Source of the DNA: Agromyces seonyuensis
GTDB lineage: Bacteria > Actinomycetota > Actinomycetes > Actinomycetales > Microbacteriaceae
Reading direction: 5' to 3'
Assembly (NCBI RefSeq): GCF_009789225.1
Contig: NZ_WSTA01000034.1
Coordinates: 1-35,123, forward strand
DNA length: 35,123 nt
Shown: one piece after another, positions 16,253-22,576 of the stretch
How the letters are laid out: each line of letters starts with the position of its first letter
Numbering within the stretch: the stretch's first letter is position 1
Notes under the pieces: model-generated
What the model was told of the DNA's origin: nothing
The model's input: only the letters and a program-made list of their open reading frames with translations
Databases searched by the model: none
Made by a program: the position numbers and the translations under genes

Positions 16253-16471
16253 TTAGCGGGGCCGGCTCGAGCTTTGCTTCGACCGTCGCCCACGCACGGC
16301 TTGCCCGACGGCCAGGCCCGCGAGCGAGCCTAGGCCAGCGCTCGCGACCAATAGCACGACGACGCCGGATTTCGTCGTCATTGGGAAGAACAGGAATACA
16401 ACGAGGGCGGTGGCCCCCATTGCAACGATGGGGATCACCACATGCTTTGCAGCGAAGTTACGGGTCTTCAC
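16253..16471 (-). CDS. Small two-helix membrane protein (unknown)
   Basis: A 72-residue ORF from GTG 16471. It overlaps the stop of the upstream 59-codon ORF in the sequence GTGA, which suggests translational coupling. It contains two hydrophobic segments (HVVIPIVAMGATALVVFLFF and VVVLLVASAGLGSLAGLAV) and a basic tail RGRRSKQSSSRP. A longer version from ATG 16519 would overlap the upstream ORF more extensively. Composition is more A/T-rich than the neighbours. Function unknown. Confidence 0.42.
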   Translation of the reverse strand: MKTRNFAAKHVVIPIVAMGATALVVFLFFPMTTKSGVVVLLVASAGLGSLAGLAVGQAVRGRRSKQSSSRPR

Positions 16472-16647
16472 GACGTGATCGGTCCCCAGCGCGCATTGAA
16501 GGCTGTTCTGGCGAACCAAAAGCCGGCGCCGACCGCCACCGAGGTGTCGTCAGCGCTGACGATGGTCGCGACCGAGGAATGGGGCGCGGCGATTGCTGCT
16601 TTCGGCACCGCGGTCGCGCCAACGAGCGCGAGGACCAGGGCGATCAT
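16468..16647 (-). CDS. Tiny ORF with signal-peptide-like start (unknown)
   Basis: A 59-residue ORF beginning MIALVLALVGATAVPKAAIA, like a signal peptide with an A-x-A cleavage site, then a short mature part containing GAGFWFARTAFNARWG. The stop overlaps the GTG start of the two-helix membrane ORF. No good ribosome binding site: AGGAGG is about 20 nt upstream. It could be a real secreted peptide with a membrane partner, or the two ORFs could be pieces of one frameshifted gene. Confidence 0.35.
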   Translation of the reverse strand: MIALVLALVGATAVPKAAIAAPHSSVATIVSADDTSVAVGAGFWFARTAFNARWGPITS

Positions 16648-16785
16648 GATGATTGGAAGGTTCGTGGATGGGTCCTCCTGGTCATGGGCTCAGCGAAGTC
16701 TATTCGGTGTCATTTGTCAACTATGTCGCGCGCCACGAGGATGCGGGAGTCGCCGGTTCGGTGACCTTCGCCATCGGGCTGGGTC

Positions 16786-16960
16786 GTGTGGCGGGACTGT
16801 CTGAATATCGAGGTGCCGCGGGATCGGGACGGCTCGGCCGAGCCGATGATCGTGCCCGAACGCAAGCGCCGCCTGGACGGGATCGATCAGATCGTGCTGT
16901 CGTCGAAGGCTCGCGGGCTCACCACCGGTGACGTCGCCGCGCACTTCGATGAGGTGTGCG
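16786..16960 (+). pseudogene. IS256-family transposase internal fragment
   Basis: The plus-strand frame gives IEVPRDRDGSAEPMIVPERK, RRLDGIDQIVLSSKARGLTT and GDVAAHFDEVCG. This is the signature region of IS256/Mutator transposases just before the first catalytic Asp (normally VPRDR.G.FEP.IV.K.QRRL.G.D..VLSL.A.GLTT.EI..HF.E.YG). The fragment has no catalytic DDE residues and stops matching after VCG, where an IS5-like fragment begins. Non-functional remnant. Confidence 0.7.
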
Positions 16961-16963
16961 GGC

Positions 16964-17077
16964 CGGCAGGGCCTGCGCCTGGTGATCGCGTCAACGCCGG
17001 GGCAGGCGGGCGATGCGCCTATGCTGCTGCCGATGCTCAGCATGCTTCGCATCGCGGGTTTCGTGTTCCTCCCGTGA
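16964..17077 (+). pseudogene. IS5-family transposase internal fragment
   Basis: In a frame different from the IS256 fragment, the sequence reads GLRLVIASTPGQAGDAPMLL then PMLSMLRIAG, ending at a TGA. The G-x-x-L-x-I/V-x-x-T-P-G-Q-A-G-D-x-P-x-L-L-P-x-L motif is typical of actinobacterial IS5-group DDE transposases, around the second catalytic region. Only about 37 codons remain, joined directly to the IS256 fragment. Confidence 0.55.
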
Positions 17078-17096
17078 CCTGCCGCCGCCGCTCGAG

Positions 17097-17127
17097 TTGA
17101 CATGGAGTTCACTTCAGGTCGCAGGAT
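17097..17127 (+). promoter_or_regulatory. MerR-type promoter/operator
   Basis: TTGACA (17097-17102) and CAGGAT (17122-17127) are separated by 19 bp, the overlong spacer typical of MerR-controlled promoters. Inside lies an imperfect dyad, GACATGGAGT-TC-ACTTCAGGTC (17099-17120), with 8 of 10 positions symmetric. The ATG of the MerR gene follows 6 nt after the -10, so the operon is probably autoregulated and leaderless. Confidence 0.68.
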
Positions 17128-17133
17128 GGGGCC

Positions 17134-17574
17134 ATGAGTGCGATTTCACTTCCTCTCGTTTCCGAGGTGCCGGATTCCGGCATGGGCATTGGTGATGTCG
17201 CGCGGCTCACCGGCCTCGGAGCGGACACGCTGCGCTACTACGAGCGCGAAGGGCTGATGCTCGACAGCACCCCCCGTGACGGTGCGGGGCGTCGGCGCTA
17301 CAGCTCTGCGGACCTCTCGTGGATCGGCGGGCTGTTGATGCTGCGTGACACGGGCATGTCTGTCGCGGACATGCGAACGCTTGCCGAGCTGTCGCGTGCC
17401 GAGGGCACGGAGAGGGAACGCCTCGTCGTGCTCGAATCTCACCGGCAACGCGTGGTCGAGGAACTCGCCCGCACGATGCGGCATCTCGAAGCACTCGATA
17501 CGAAGATCAGCGCCTATCGCGAAGCGGTCGGCCCAGCAACAAGAGAAGTAGACAGCGGAAGGACAGAGAGATGA
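17134..17574 (+). CDS. MerR-family transcriptional regulator
   Basis: A 146-residue protein. The winged helix-turn-helix begins at about residue 17: MGIGDVARLTGLGADTLRYYEREGL, then GRRRYSSADLSWIGGLLMLRDTGMSV. A long dimerisation helix (ESHRQRVVEELARTMRHLEALDTKISAYREA) follows. There are no Cys residues for metal binding, so it belongs to the small-molecule or stress-sensing branch. It overlaps the aldo/keto reductase gene by ATGA. The pairing of a MerR protein and an aldo/keto reductase under a 19-bp-spacer promoter is a common autoregulated module. Confidence 0.9.
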   Translation: MSAISLPLVSEVPDSGMGIGDVARLTGLGADTLRYYEREGLMLDSTPRDGAGRRRYSSADLSWIGGLLMLRDTGMSVADMRTLAELSRAEGTERERLVVLESHRQRVVEELARTMRHLEALDTKISAYREAVGPATREVDSGRTER

Positions 17575-18551
17575 GATCGTTACCCCTCGGAGACGGCCTC
17601 CACGTGTCGGCGATCGGTCTCGGCGCGATGGGAATGAGCGCCTACTACGGACCCACTGACGAGACCGAAGCCATTGCCACGTTGCGTCACGCGCTCGACA
17701 TCGGTGTCAATTTCATCGACACCGCCGAAGCCTACGGGCCGTTCGAAAACGAGAAGCTCATCGGTCGTGCACTCGGCAACCGACGAGACGAAGTCATCAT
17801 CGCCACGAAAGCGTCCGCAGAAATGGACGACGATGGCACTATTCGCGGGCGGAACGGAACGCCCGAGTACATCCGGCGGGCCGCTGAGCGCTCGCTTCGC
17901 CATCTCGGCATGGACGTGATCGACCTCTACTATCTCCACCGCGTCGATCCCAACGTTCCGATCGAAGAGAGTGTCGGCGGCCTGGCCGAATTGGTGAGAG
18001 CTGGCAAGGTTCGCCATATCGGGCTCTCGGAGGCGTCTGCCGGCACCCTTCGCCGCGCACAAGCGGTGCACCCGATCGCGGCCGTACAGTCGGAGTTCTC
18101 GCTCTTCGCGCGAGACATGCTCCACAACAACGAGAAGGCCACCGCCGACGAACTGGGTATCGGCATCGTAGGATTTTCGCCGCTGGGGCGTGGGACGCTC
18201 ACTGACGGCATCCGCTCGCTCGACGAGCTCTCCCCCGACGACGCACGTCGCGGTCTCCCCCGTTTCCAACCGGACGCCTTCGCGGCAAATCGTCGTCTTG
18301 TCGACCATCTCGAGGTACTGGCGAGCGAGCACGGAGCGACTGTCGCTCAGATCGCACTGGCCTGGGTCATCTCGGAGGGTGTCGTTCCGATCCCGGGCAC
18401 CCGCCATCGTTCACGTCTTGACGAGAACGCCCACGCAGCCGAGTTGCACTTGACCGACGCCGAACGGACCCGTATAAGCGAGGCGCTGCCTCAGGCGGAG
18501 ATCATTGGGTCCAGAGACGGCATTGACGCACCCTCCGGCGTCGACCGGTAG
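17571..18551 (+). CDS. Aldo/keto reductase
   Basis: A 326-residue NADPH-dependent oxidoreductase with a TIM-barrel fold. The catalytic tetrad is complete: Asp50 and Tyr55 in FIDTAEAYGPFENE, Lys80 in IATK and His123 in DLYYLHRVDP. Cofactor-binding stretches IVGFSPLGRG and VVPIPGTRH are present. It resembles the AKR11/AKR13-type reductases that act on small aldehydes and ketones. Start and coupling are set by the ATGA overlap with the MerR gene. The module is less G/C-extreme at third positions than its neighbours and sits next to transposase remnants, consistent with acquisition. Confidence 0.92.
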   Translation: MRSLPLGDGLHVSAIGLGAMGMSAYYGPTDETEAIATLRHALDIGVNFIDTAEAYGPFENEKLIGRALGNRRDEVIIATKASAEMDDDGTIRGRNGTPEYIRRAAERSLRHLGMDVIDLYYLHRVDPNVPIEESVGGLAELVRAGKVRHIGLSEASAGTLRRAQAVHPIAAVQSEFSLFARDMLHNNEKATADELGIGIVGFSPLGRGTLTDGIRSLDELSPDDARRGLPRFQPDAFAANRRLVDHLEVLASEHGATVAQIALAWVISEGVVPIPGTRHRSRLDENAHAAELHLTDAERTRISEALPQAEIIGSRDGIDAPSGVDR

Positions 18552-18620
18552 TCACGTCGCCGGCCGGTCAGGCCCCCGGTCAACGGCCATGGATCCAGCC
18601 TCCGCGGACGGAGGCGGATG

Positions 18621-19091
18621 TCACGGGGCGACGGGTCGATCGGCCGGAGGCCGATCGGCACCGGGCCGGTCGAGCGCGGCGCCGCAGATGCGGGCGCGGA
18701 CCCACGCCGCGGCATCCGCCTGCGCGAGTTCGCCGGCGCCCACGAGCCCGGCGAACTCGATCGCGACGGCGCTGAGCCGGCCGTCGGCGGTGTCGGGGGC
18801 ATCCCGCAGCACGTACCGGGTCAGCCAGCGGGCGGGACCGGCGCCGAGCCGCACGGTCACCGCGACCGTGCCGGCGAAGTGGCGCGCCTGCCCGTCGGTG
18901 TCGTCGTCGTAGTCGGCCGCGAAGCCGCGCCCGCGGAGCCGGTTGCTGCCGCCGCTCGCGGCATCCGTGACCCAGCGCGGTCCGCGGCCGACGCCGCCGA
19001 TGCGGCCGAGCTCCTTCAGGAAGCGCCGATCGTCGAGCCCGCGCCCCGCGATCCGGTCGATCGAATCGGCGAGCGCAGCACAGGCATCCAT
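18621..19091 (-). CDS. Conserved hypothetical protein
   Basis: A 156-residue soluble protein. Visible stretches include MDACAALADSIDRIAGRGLDD, FLKELGRIGGVGRGPRWVTD, ARHFAGTVAVTVRLGAGPA, VLRDAPDTADGRLSAVAIEF and DAAAWVRARICGAALDRPG. An alpha-beta arrangement is likely; no signal peptide or membrane helix. I do not recognise the family. A TAGGCT box lies 6 nt before the ATG. It is divergent from the PadR operon, across the operator array, so it may be affected by PadR binding. Confidence 0.68.
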   Translation of the reverse strand: MDACAALADSIDRIAGRGLDDRRFLKELGRIGGVGRGPRWVTDAASGGSNRLRGRGFAADYDDDTDGQARHFAGTVAVTVRLGAGPARWLTRYVLRDAPDTADGRLSAVAIEFAGLVGAGELAQADAAAWVRARICGAALDRPGADRPPADRPVAP

Positions 19092-19097
19092 CGCTTC

Positions 19098-19103
19098 AGC
19101 CTA
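19098..19103 (-). promoter_or_regulatory. -10 box of a likely leaderless promoter
   Basis: On the minus strand TAGGCT ends 6 nt before the ATG at 19091. The PadR half-site array begins 26 bp upstream of it. Confidence 0.45.
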
Positions 19104-19128
19104 CGAGCAGCGGGCCGGGCGGACGTTC

Positions 19129-19236
19129 GGTACTCAATTTCACTGAATACCGGTATTCGGTCTTGCCAAGTACCGGTACTCTGTGTCACTCTCTAGTGGT
19201 ACTCAGCAACACCGAATACCAGCGACACCGAGTACC
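19129..19236. promoter_or_regulatory. Array of PadR operator half-sites
   Basis: Eight copies of GGTA[CT]TC or its complement lie in 108 bp. Forward copies are at 19129, 19152, 19175 and 19198; complementary copies at 19145, 19168 (AAGTACC, one mismatch), 19214 and 19230. Two abutting pairs make perfect palindromes: GAATACCGGTATTC (19145-19158) and AGTACCGGTACT (19169-19180). The forward copies are spaced 23 bp apart. They cover the whole intergenic region upstream of the PadR gene, as expected for autorepression by a dimer that binds in register. Confidence 0.72.
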
Positions 19237-19256
19237 GAATGAGAGAGGGGATGCAC

Positions 19257-19586
19257 GTGGGAAAGCAACTGACCGAGATGCTCAAGGGCACCCTCGAGGG
19301 CATCGTGCTCGCGATCCTCGCGACCCGGCCGGCCTACGGCTACGAGATCACCGCGCGGCTCCGCGAGCAGGGCTTCACCGACATCGTCGAGGGCACCGTC
19401 TACGCCCTCCTGGTCCGCATCGAACAGCGCGGGCTCGTCGACGTCGAGAAGGTCCCGTCCGAGAAGGGCCCGCCGCGCAAGGTCTACACGCTCAACGAGC
19501 GGGGTCGCGCCGACCTCGCCGAATTCTGGGGGAACTGGACGTTCCTCGCCGACCGCATCGAACAGCTGCACGAGAAGGAGAACTGA
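19257..19586 (+). CDS. PadR-family transcriptional repressor
   Basis: A 109-residue regulator. The GTG at 19257 is chosen because GAGAGAGGGG lies 6 nt upstream and it yields the usual family N-terminus GKQLTEMLKGTLEGIVLAIL. ATGs at 19239 and 19251 are also in frame but overlap the operator or the ribosome binding site. The winged helix contains RPAYGYEITARLREQGF, VEGTVYALLVRIEQRGLVDVE and GPPRKVYTLNERGR, all PadR hallmarks. The short C-terminal helix puts it in the small subfamily. It is the first gene of an operon with DUF1048 and an ABC-2 exporter, which it presumably represses until a drug-like ligand binds. Confidence 0.92.
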   Translation: MGKQLTEMLKGTLEGIVLAILATRPAYGYEITARLREQGFTDIVEGTVYALLVRIEQRGLVDVEKVPSEKGPPRKVYTLNERGRADLAEFWGNWTFLADRIEQLHEKEN

Positions 19587-19587
19587 C

Positions 19588-19977
19588 ATGGCCGCCAAGT
19601 GGTACGAACTGCTCACCGGATCGCTCGAGGACAAGAAGGCGTACCGGCAGTACCAGGCCCGAATCAAGGCCCTGCCCGAGCCCTACGGCTCGGCCGCGAA
19701 GGCCTTCGAGCGCTACCTCATGGTCAACGGCGGCATCACCGACGGCGACCCCGCCGTGATGATGACCATGCTCGGCGACTTCGCCGACCTGTGGGAGCGC
19801 GCCGCCGCCGATCGGACGCCCGTCCAGGACATCGTCGGCGACGACCCCGTCGAGTTCGCCGAGGCCTTCGCCGCTGCGTACGCCGGCAAGCGCTGGATCG
19901 ACAAGGAGCGCAACCGCCTCACCGACACCATCAAGGGACTCGAGGGCACGGCCCCCGAAGACGAGGAGGAACGATGA
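19588..19977 (+). CDS. DUF1048 domain-containing protein
   Basis: A 129-residue helical protein (KWYELLTGSLEDKKAYRQYQARIKALPEPY...AFERYLMVNGG...LLGDFADLWERAA). DUF1048 proteins are almost always encoded next to PadR regulators and ABC-2 transporters, as here; their function is unknown. Its ATG is 1 nt after the PadR stop and its own stop overlaps the ATPase start (ATGA). This makes it the central coupled gene of the operon. Confidence 0.88.
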   Translation: MAAKWYELLTGSLEDKKAYRQYQARIKALPEPYGSAAKAFERYLMVNGGITDGDPAVMMTMLGDFADLWERAAADRTPVQDIVGDDPVEFAEAFAAAYAGKRWIDKERNRLTDTIKGLEGTAPEDEEER

Positions 19978-20795
19978 CGACCGCAGTCGCACCCGCCATC
20001 CGGGTGCAGGGCATCGAGAAGTCCTACAACGACCTGCACGTGCTGCAGGGCGTCGACTTCGACGTCGCACCGGGCACGATCTTCGCTCTGCTCGGCTCCA
20101 ACGGCGCCGGCAAGACGACCCTCGTGAAGATCCTGGCGACGCTCCTGCAAGCCGATGCCGGCACCGCCGAGGTGCACGGCTTCGACGTGGCCGGCCGAGC
20201 CGGCGACGTCCGCGAGTCGATCAGCCTCACGGGGCAGTTCGCCGCCGTCGACGAGGTGCTGACCGGGCGCGAGAACCTCGTGCTCGTCGCGAAGCTCCGG
20301 CATCTGCCGAACGCCGGCGGCATCGCCGACGACCTGCTCGCCCGCTTCGACCTCGTCGAGGCCGGCAAACGCCGGGCCGGCACCTACTCCGGCGGCATGC
20401 GCCGTCGGCTCGACATCGCCATGAGCCTCATCGGCGACCCGCCCGTCATCTTCCTCGACGAGCCGACCACGGGCCTCGACCCGCAGGCCCGCAACGAGGT
20501 CTGGAAGACGGTCCAGCGGCTCGCCGACGGCGGCACCACGGTGCTGCTGACGACGCAGTACCTCGATGAGGCCGAGCAGCTCGCCGACCGCATCGCGATC
20601 CTGCACCGGGGTCGCATCATCCAGAACGGCACACTCGACGAGCTCAAGCGCCTGCTCCCGCCGGCGCAGGTCGAGTACGTCGAGAAGCAGCCGAGCCTCG
20701 AAGACGTCTTCCTCGCCCTCGTCGGCGAGACGGGCGACACCGAAGCGGCGGCGAACGACACGGCCGAGTCCGCCTCGGCCGGGAAGGAGTCCTGA
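19974..20795 (+). CDS. ABC transporter ATP-binding protein (DrrA-like, ABC-2 type)
   Basis: A 273-residue ATPase. Walker A is GSNGAGKTT, the Q-loop is LTGQFAAVDEVLTGRENL, the signature is YSGGMRRRLDIAMSL, Walker B is PPVIFLDEPTTGLDP, and the switch His is replaced by Gln in LLTTQYLDEAEQLADR. T-T-Q-Y-L-D-E-A-E-Q-L-A is the typical form in daunorubicin-resistance (DrrA) type exporters. The C-terminal extension (PSLEDVFLALVGETGD) is the usual DrrA tail. It is coupled to DUF1048 upstream and overlaps the permease gene by one base. Confidence 0.94.
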   Translation: MTTAVAPAIRVQGIEKSYNDLHVLQGVDFDVAPGTIFALLGSNGAGKTTLVKILATLLQADAGTAEVHGFDVAGRAGDVRESISLTGQFAAVDEVLTGRENLVLVAKLRHLPNAGGIADDLLARFDLVEAGKRRAGTYSGGMRRRLDIAMSLIGDPPVIFLDEPTTGLDPQARNEVWKTVQRLADGGTTVLLTTQYLDEAEQLADRIAILHRGRIIQNGTLDELKRLLPPAQVEYVEKQPSLEDVFLALVGETGDTEAAANDTAESASAGKES

Positions 20796-21562
20796 TGTCC
20801 GTCGCACACGTCCTGAGCGACACCTCGGTCCTCACGGGCCGCTCCCTGCGCCACATCCTGCGCAGCCCCGACACCATCATCACGACGGCCGTCACGCCGG
20901 TCGCCCTGATGCTGCTGTTCGTGTACGTCCTCGGCGGCGCCATCCAGACCGGGTCCGGCGAGTCGTACGTGAACTACCTGCTCCCGGGCATCCTGCTCAT
21001 CACCGTCGCCTCGGGCGTCGCGTACACGGCCTACCGGCTGTTCCTCGACCTCCAGGGCGGCATCGTCGAACGGTTCCAGTCGATGCCGGTCGGCCGATCG
21101 AGCATCCTCTGGGGCCACGTGCTCACCTCGCTCGTCGCGAACCTCGTCTCGCTCGCGATCGTCATCGGCGTCGCCTTCCTGATGGGCTTCCGCACCGGTG
21201 CGAGCTTCGGCGCCTGGCTCGGCGTGGTCGGCATCCTGGTGCTCTTCACGCTCGCCCTGACGTGGCTGGCCGTCGTGGCCGGCCTCTCGGCCAAGACCGT
21301 GGACGGCGCGAGCGCGTTCAGCTACCCGCTGATCTTCCTGCCGTTCATCAGCTCGGCGTTCGTGCCGACCGAGTCGATGCCGGGCCCGGTGGCCTGGTTC
21401 GCCGAGAACCAGCCGGTGACCTCGATCGTCGACTCGCTGCGGGCCCTGTTCGCGGGGCAGCCCGTCGAGTCCGACCTGTGGGTCGCACTCGCGTGGCTCG
21501 TCGGCATCCTCGTCGTCGCCTTCGTCTGGGCCATGGCGGTCTACCGGAAGCGGCTGCGCTGA
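20795..21562 (+). CDS. ABC-2 type transporter permease
   Basis: A 255-residue membrane protein with six hydrophobic segments: TTAVTPVALMLLFVYVLGGA, YLLPGILLITVASGVAYTAY, NLVSLAIVIGVAFLMGF, GVVGILVLFTLALTWLAVVAGL, PLIFLPFISSAFVP and ALAWLVGILVVAFVWAMAVY. GGIVERFQSMPV and SSAFVPTESMPGPVAWFAENQPVT are the conserved ABC-2 (DrrB-like) loops. It pairs with the upstream ATPase as a homodimeric exporter, probably of a hydrophobic or antibiotic-like molecule. The start overlaps the ATPase stop (TGATG). Confidence 0.93.
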   Translation: MSVAHVLSDTSVLTGRSLRHILRSPDTIITTAVTPVALMLLFVYVLGGAIQTGSGESYVNYLLPGILLITVASGVAYTAYRLFLDLQGGIVERFQSMPVGRSSILWGHVLTSLVANLVSLAIVIGVAFLMGFRTGASFGAWLGVVGILVLFTLALTWLAVVAGLSAKTVDGASAFSYPLIFLPFISSAFVPTESMPGPVAWFAENQPVTSIVDSLRALFAGQPVESDLWVALAWLVGILVVAFVWAMAVYRKRLR

Positions 21563-21596
21563 GCCCCCTTCGCGACCCGGACTCGCACCCCTCGAC

Positions 21597-21631
21597 GCCC
21601 CGCGTCCCCTGCACCCGCAGGGACGCGGGGC
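21597..21631 (+). terminator. Strong hairpin terminator after the exporter operon
   Basis: A perfect 12-bp stem, GCCCCGCGTCCC (21597-21608) with GGGACGCGGGGC (21620-21631), and an 11-nt loop, 35 bp after the permease stop. A CTTCGTCGT tail follows rather than a U-run, as is usual in actinobacteria. Confidence 0.75.
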
Positions 21632-21717
21632 TTCGTCGTACGCACCCGCAGCAGGGAACCCGCGGTGAGTCTGAAACGGATCGTCGTCGCCGGGCCCGCG
21701 GGGTGCACACTGGAGCC

Positions 21718-21975
21718 ATGGCATCCGAGGATCCCGCCCAGTCCCCCGCCGGTCTGCACGAGTCCGCATCGCTCTCCGATGACGGCGAGGCGCGCAGCGT
21801 CGCCGATGTCGTCGAACGGCTGGCGACCAAGTACCCCGAGGTCGATCGCGCCGAGGTGGAGCGCATCGTCCGCACCGAGCATCACGAGTTCGACGGCAAG
21901 CCCGTGCGCGACTTCGTGCCCGTGCTCGTCGAGAAGGCGGCGAAGAAGCAGATCAAGGCCATCGCGAAGGCCTGA
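21718..21975 (+). CDS. Three-helix-bundle dimerisation-domain protein
   Basis: An 85-residue protein with a disordered N-terminal 27 residues, then DVVERLATKYPEVDRAEVERIVRTEHHEFDGKPVRDFVPVLVEKAAKKQIKAIAK. This matches the small actinobacterial three-helix-bundle family (V-x-x-L-x-x-x-Y/F-P-x-V...V-R-D-F-V-P-V-L-V-E). Role unknown. CACACT lies 6 nt before the ATG. The stop is 4 nt before the start of the phosphopantetheinyl transferase gene, so they are probably one transcript. Confidence 0.82.
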   Translation: MASEDPAQSPAGLHESASLSDDGEARSVADVVERLATKYPEVDRAEVERIVRTEHHEFDGKPVRDFVPVLVEKAAKKQIKAIAKA

Positions 21976-21979
21976 TCGG

Positions 21980-22549
21980 ATGACCGGCGCGGACGGGTTC
22001 GCGCTCGCGATCGTGCCGCACGGCGACGCCGGCCGCTTCGACGCCGGCCGAGCGGCCGCCCGCGAGGCGCTGCACCGGCTCACCGGCCGGGATGCCGAGG
22101 AGTTCCGCATCGAGGCCCGGTGCCCCGACTGCGGCGGCCCGCACGGACGCCCCCTCGTCGTCGGCGAACCGGGCCTGCACGTGTCGATCACGCACGCCGA
22201 CGGACGGGCGGTCGCGGTCGCCGCACGCGTGCCCGTCGGCGTCGACGCCGAACCCGTCACGACGAACGTCGATCGACTCGCCGCGGCTGCCTCGCTCCTC
22301 GACCAGAGTGCGCGGGAGCTTCCGCCCCTCGAGGCGTGGACCGCCGCGGAGGCCGTGCTCAAGGCCGACGGCCGGGGGCTGCGCGTGGACCCGTCCGCCG
22401 TCCGGTTCGAGGACGGCGGCGCGAGCATCGCTCCCGGGCAGCGGCGCTACCGCATCCTCCGGCCCGACGCCCGGCCCGACGGGCGGCCCGACGGTGCGGG
22501 CGGGCTCGCGATCGCCGTCGCCCTCGCGATCGCTCCCGTCGCCGGCTGA
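21980..22549 (+). CDS. 4'-phosphopantetheinyl transferase superfamily protein
   Basis: A 189-residue Sfp-type protein. Conserved blocks: CPDCGGPHGRPLV (55-60 region), HVSITHADG (68-75), GVDAE with the Mg-binding pair Asp89/Glu91, and WTAAEAVLKADGRGL with Trp120, Glu124 and Lys128 (the W-x-x-x-E-A-x-x-K element). It would transfer phosphopantetheine from CoA to a carrier-protein serine. Encoded 1.4 kb from the Pls-like synthetase and facing it, it is the obvious candidate to activate Ser549 of that enzyme. The C-terminus is low-complexity, with repeated GRPDARPDGRPDG. Confidence 0.85.
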   Translation: MTGADGFALAIVPHGDAGRFDAGRAAAREALHRLTGRDAEEFRIEARCPDCGGPHGRPLVVGEPGLHVSITHADGRAVAVAARVPVGVDAEPVTTNVDRLAAAASLLDQSARELPPLEAWTAAEAVLKADGRGLRVDPSAVRFEDGGASIAPGQRRYRILRPDARPDGRPDGAGGLAIAVALAIAPVAG

Positions 22550-22576
22550 TTCCGGCTCGGCCGATCCCGGCCCGGC

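Larger units (their letters stand above)
15994..17133. mobile_element. Patch of insertion-sequence remnants
   Basis: This 1.1 kb stretch lacks a normal full-length gene. It contains protein fragments of three unrelated transposase families (IS481 on the minus strand, IS256 and IS5 on the plus strand) and two tiny overlapping minus-strand ORFs. Its base composition is visibly more A/T-rich than the surrounding DNA, especially 16250-16720. No intact terminal inverted repeats or target duplications were recognised by eye. It reads as a graveyard of successive insertions at one site. Confidence 0.65.

Noticed and set aside
18599..18614. CCTCCG-CGGA-CGGAGG hairpin between the convergent aldo/keto reductase and hypothetical genes
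   Set aside because: The position would suit a bidirectional terminator, but the stem has only 6 bp and similar hairpins are frequent in this composition.
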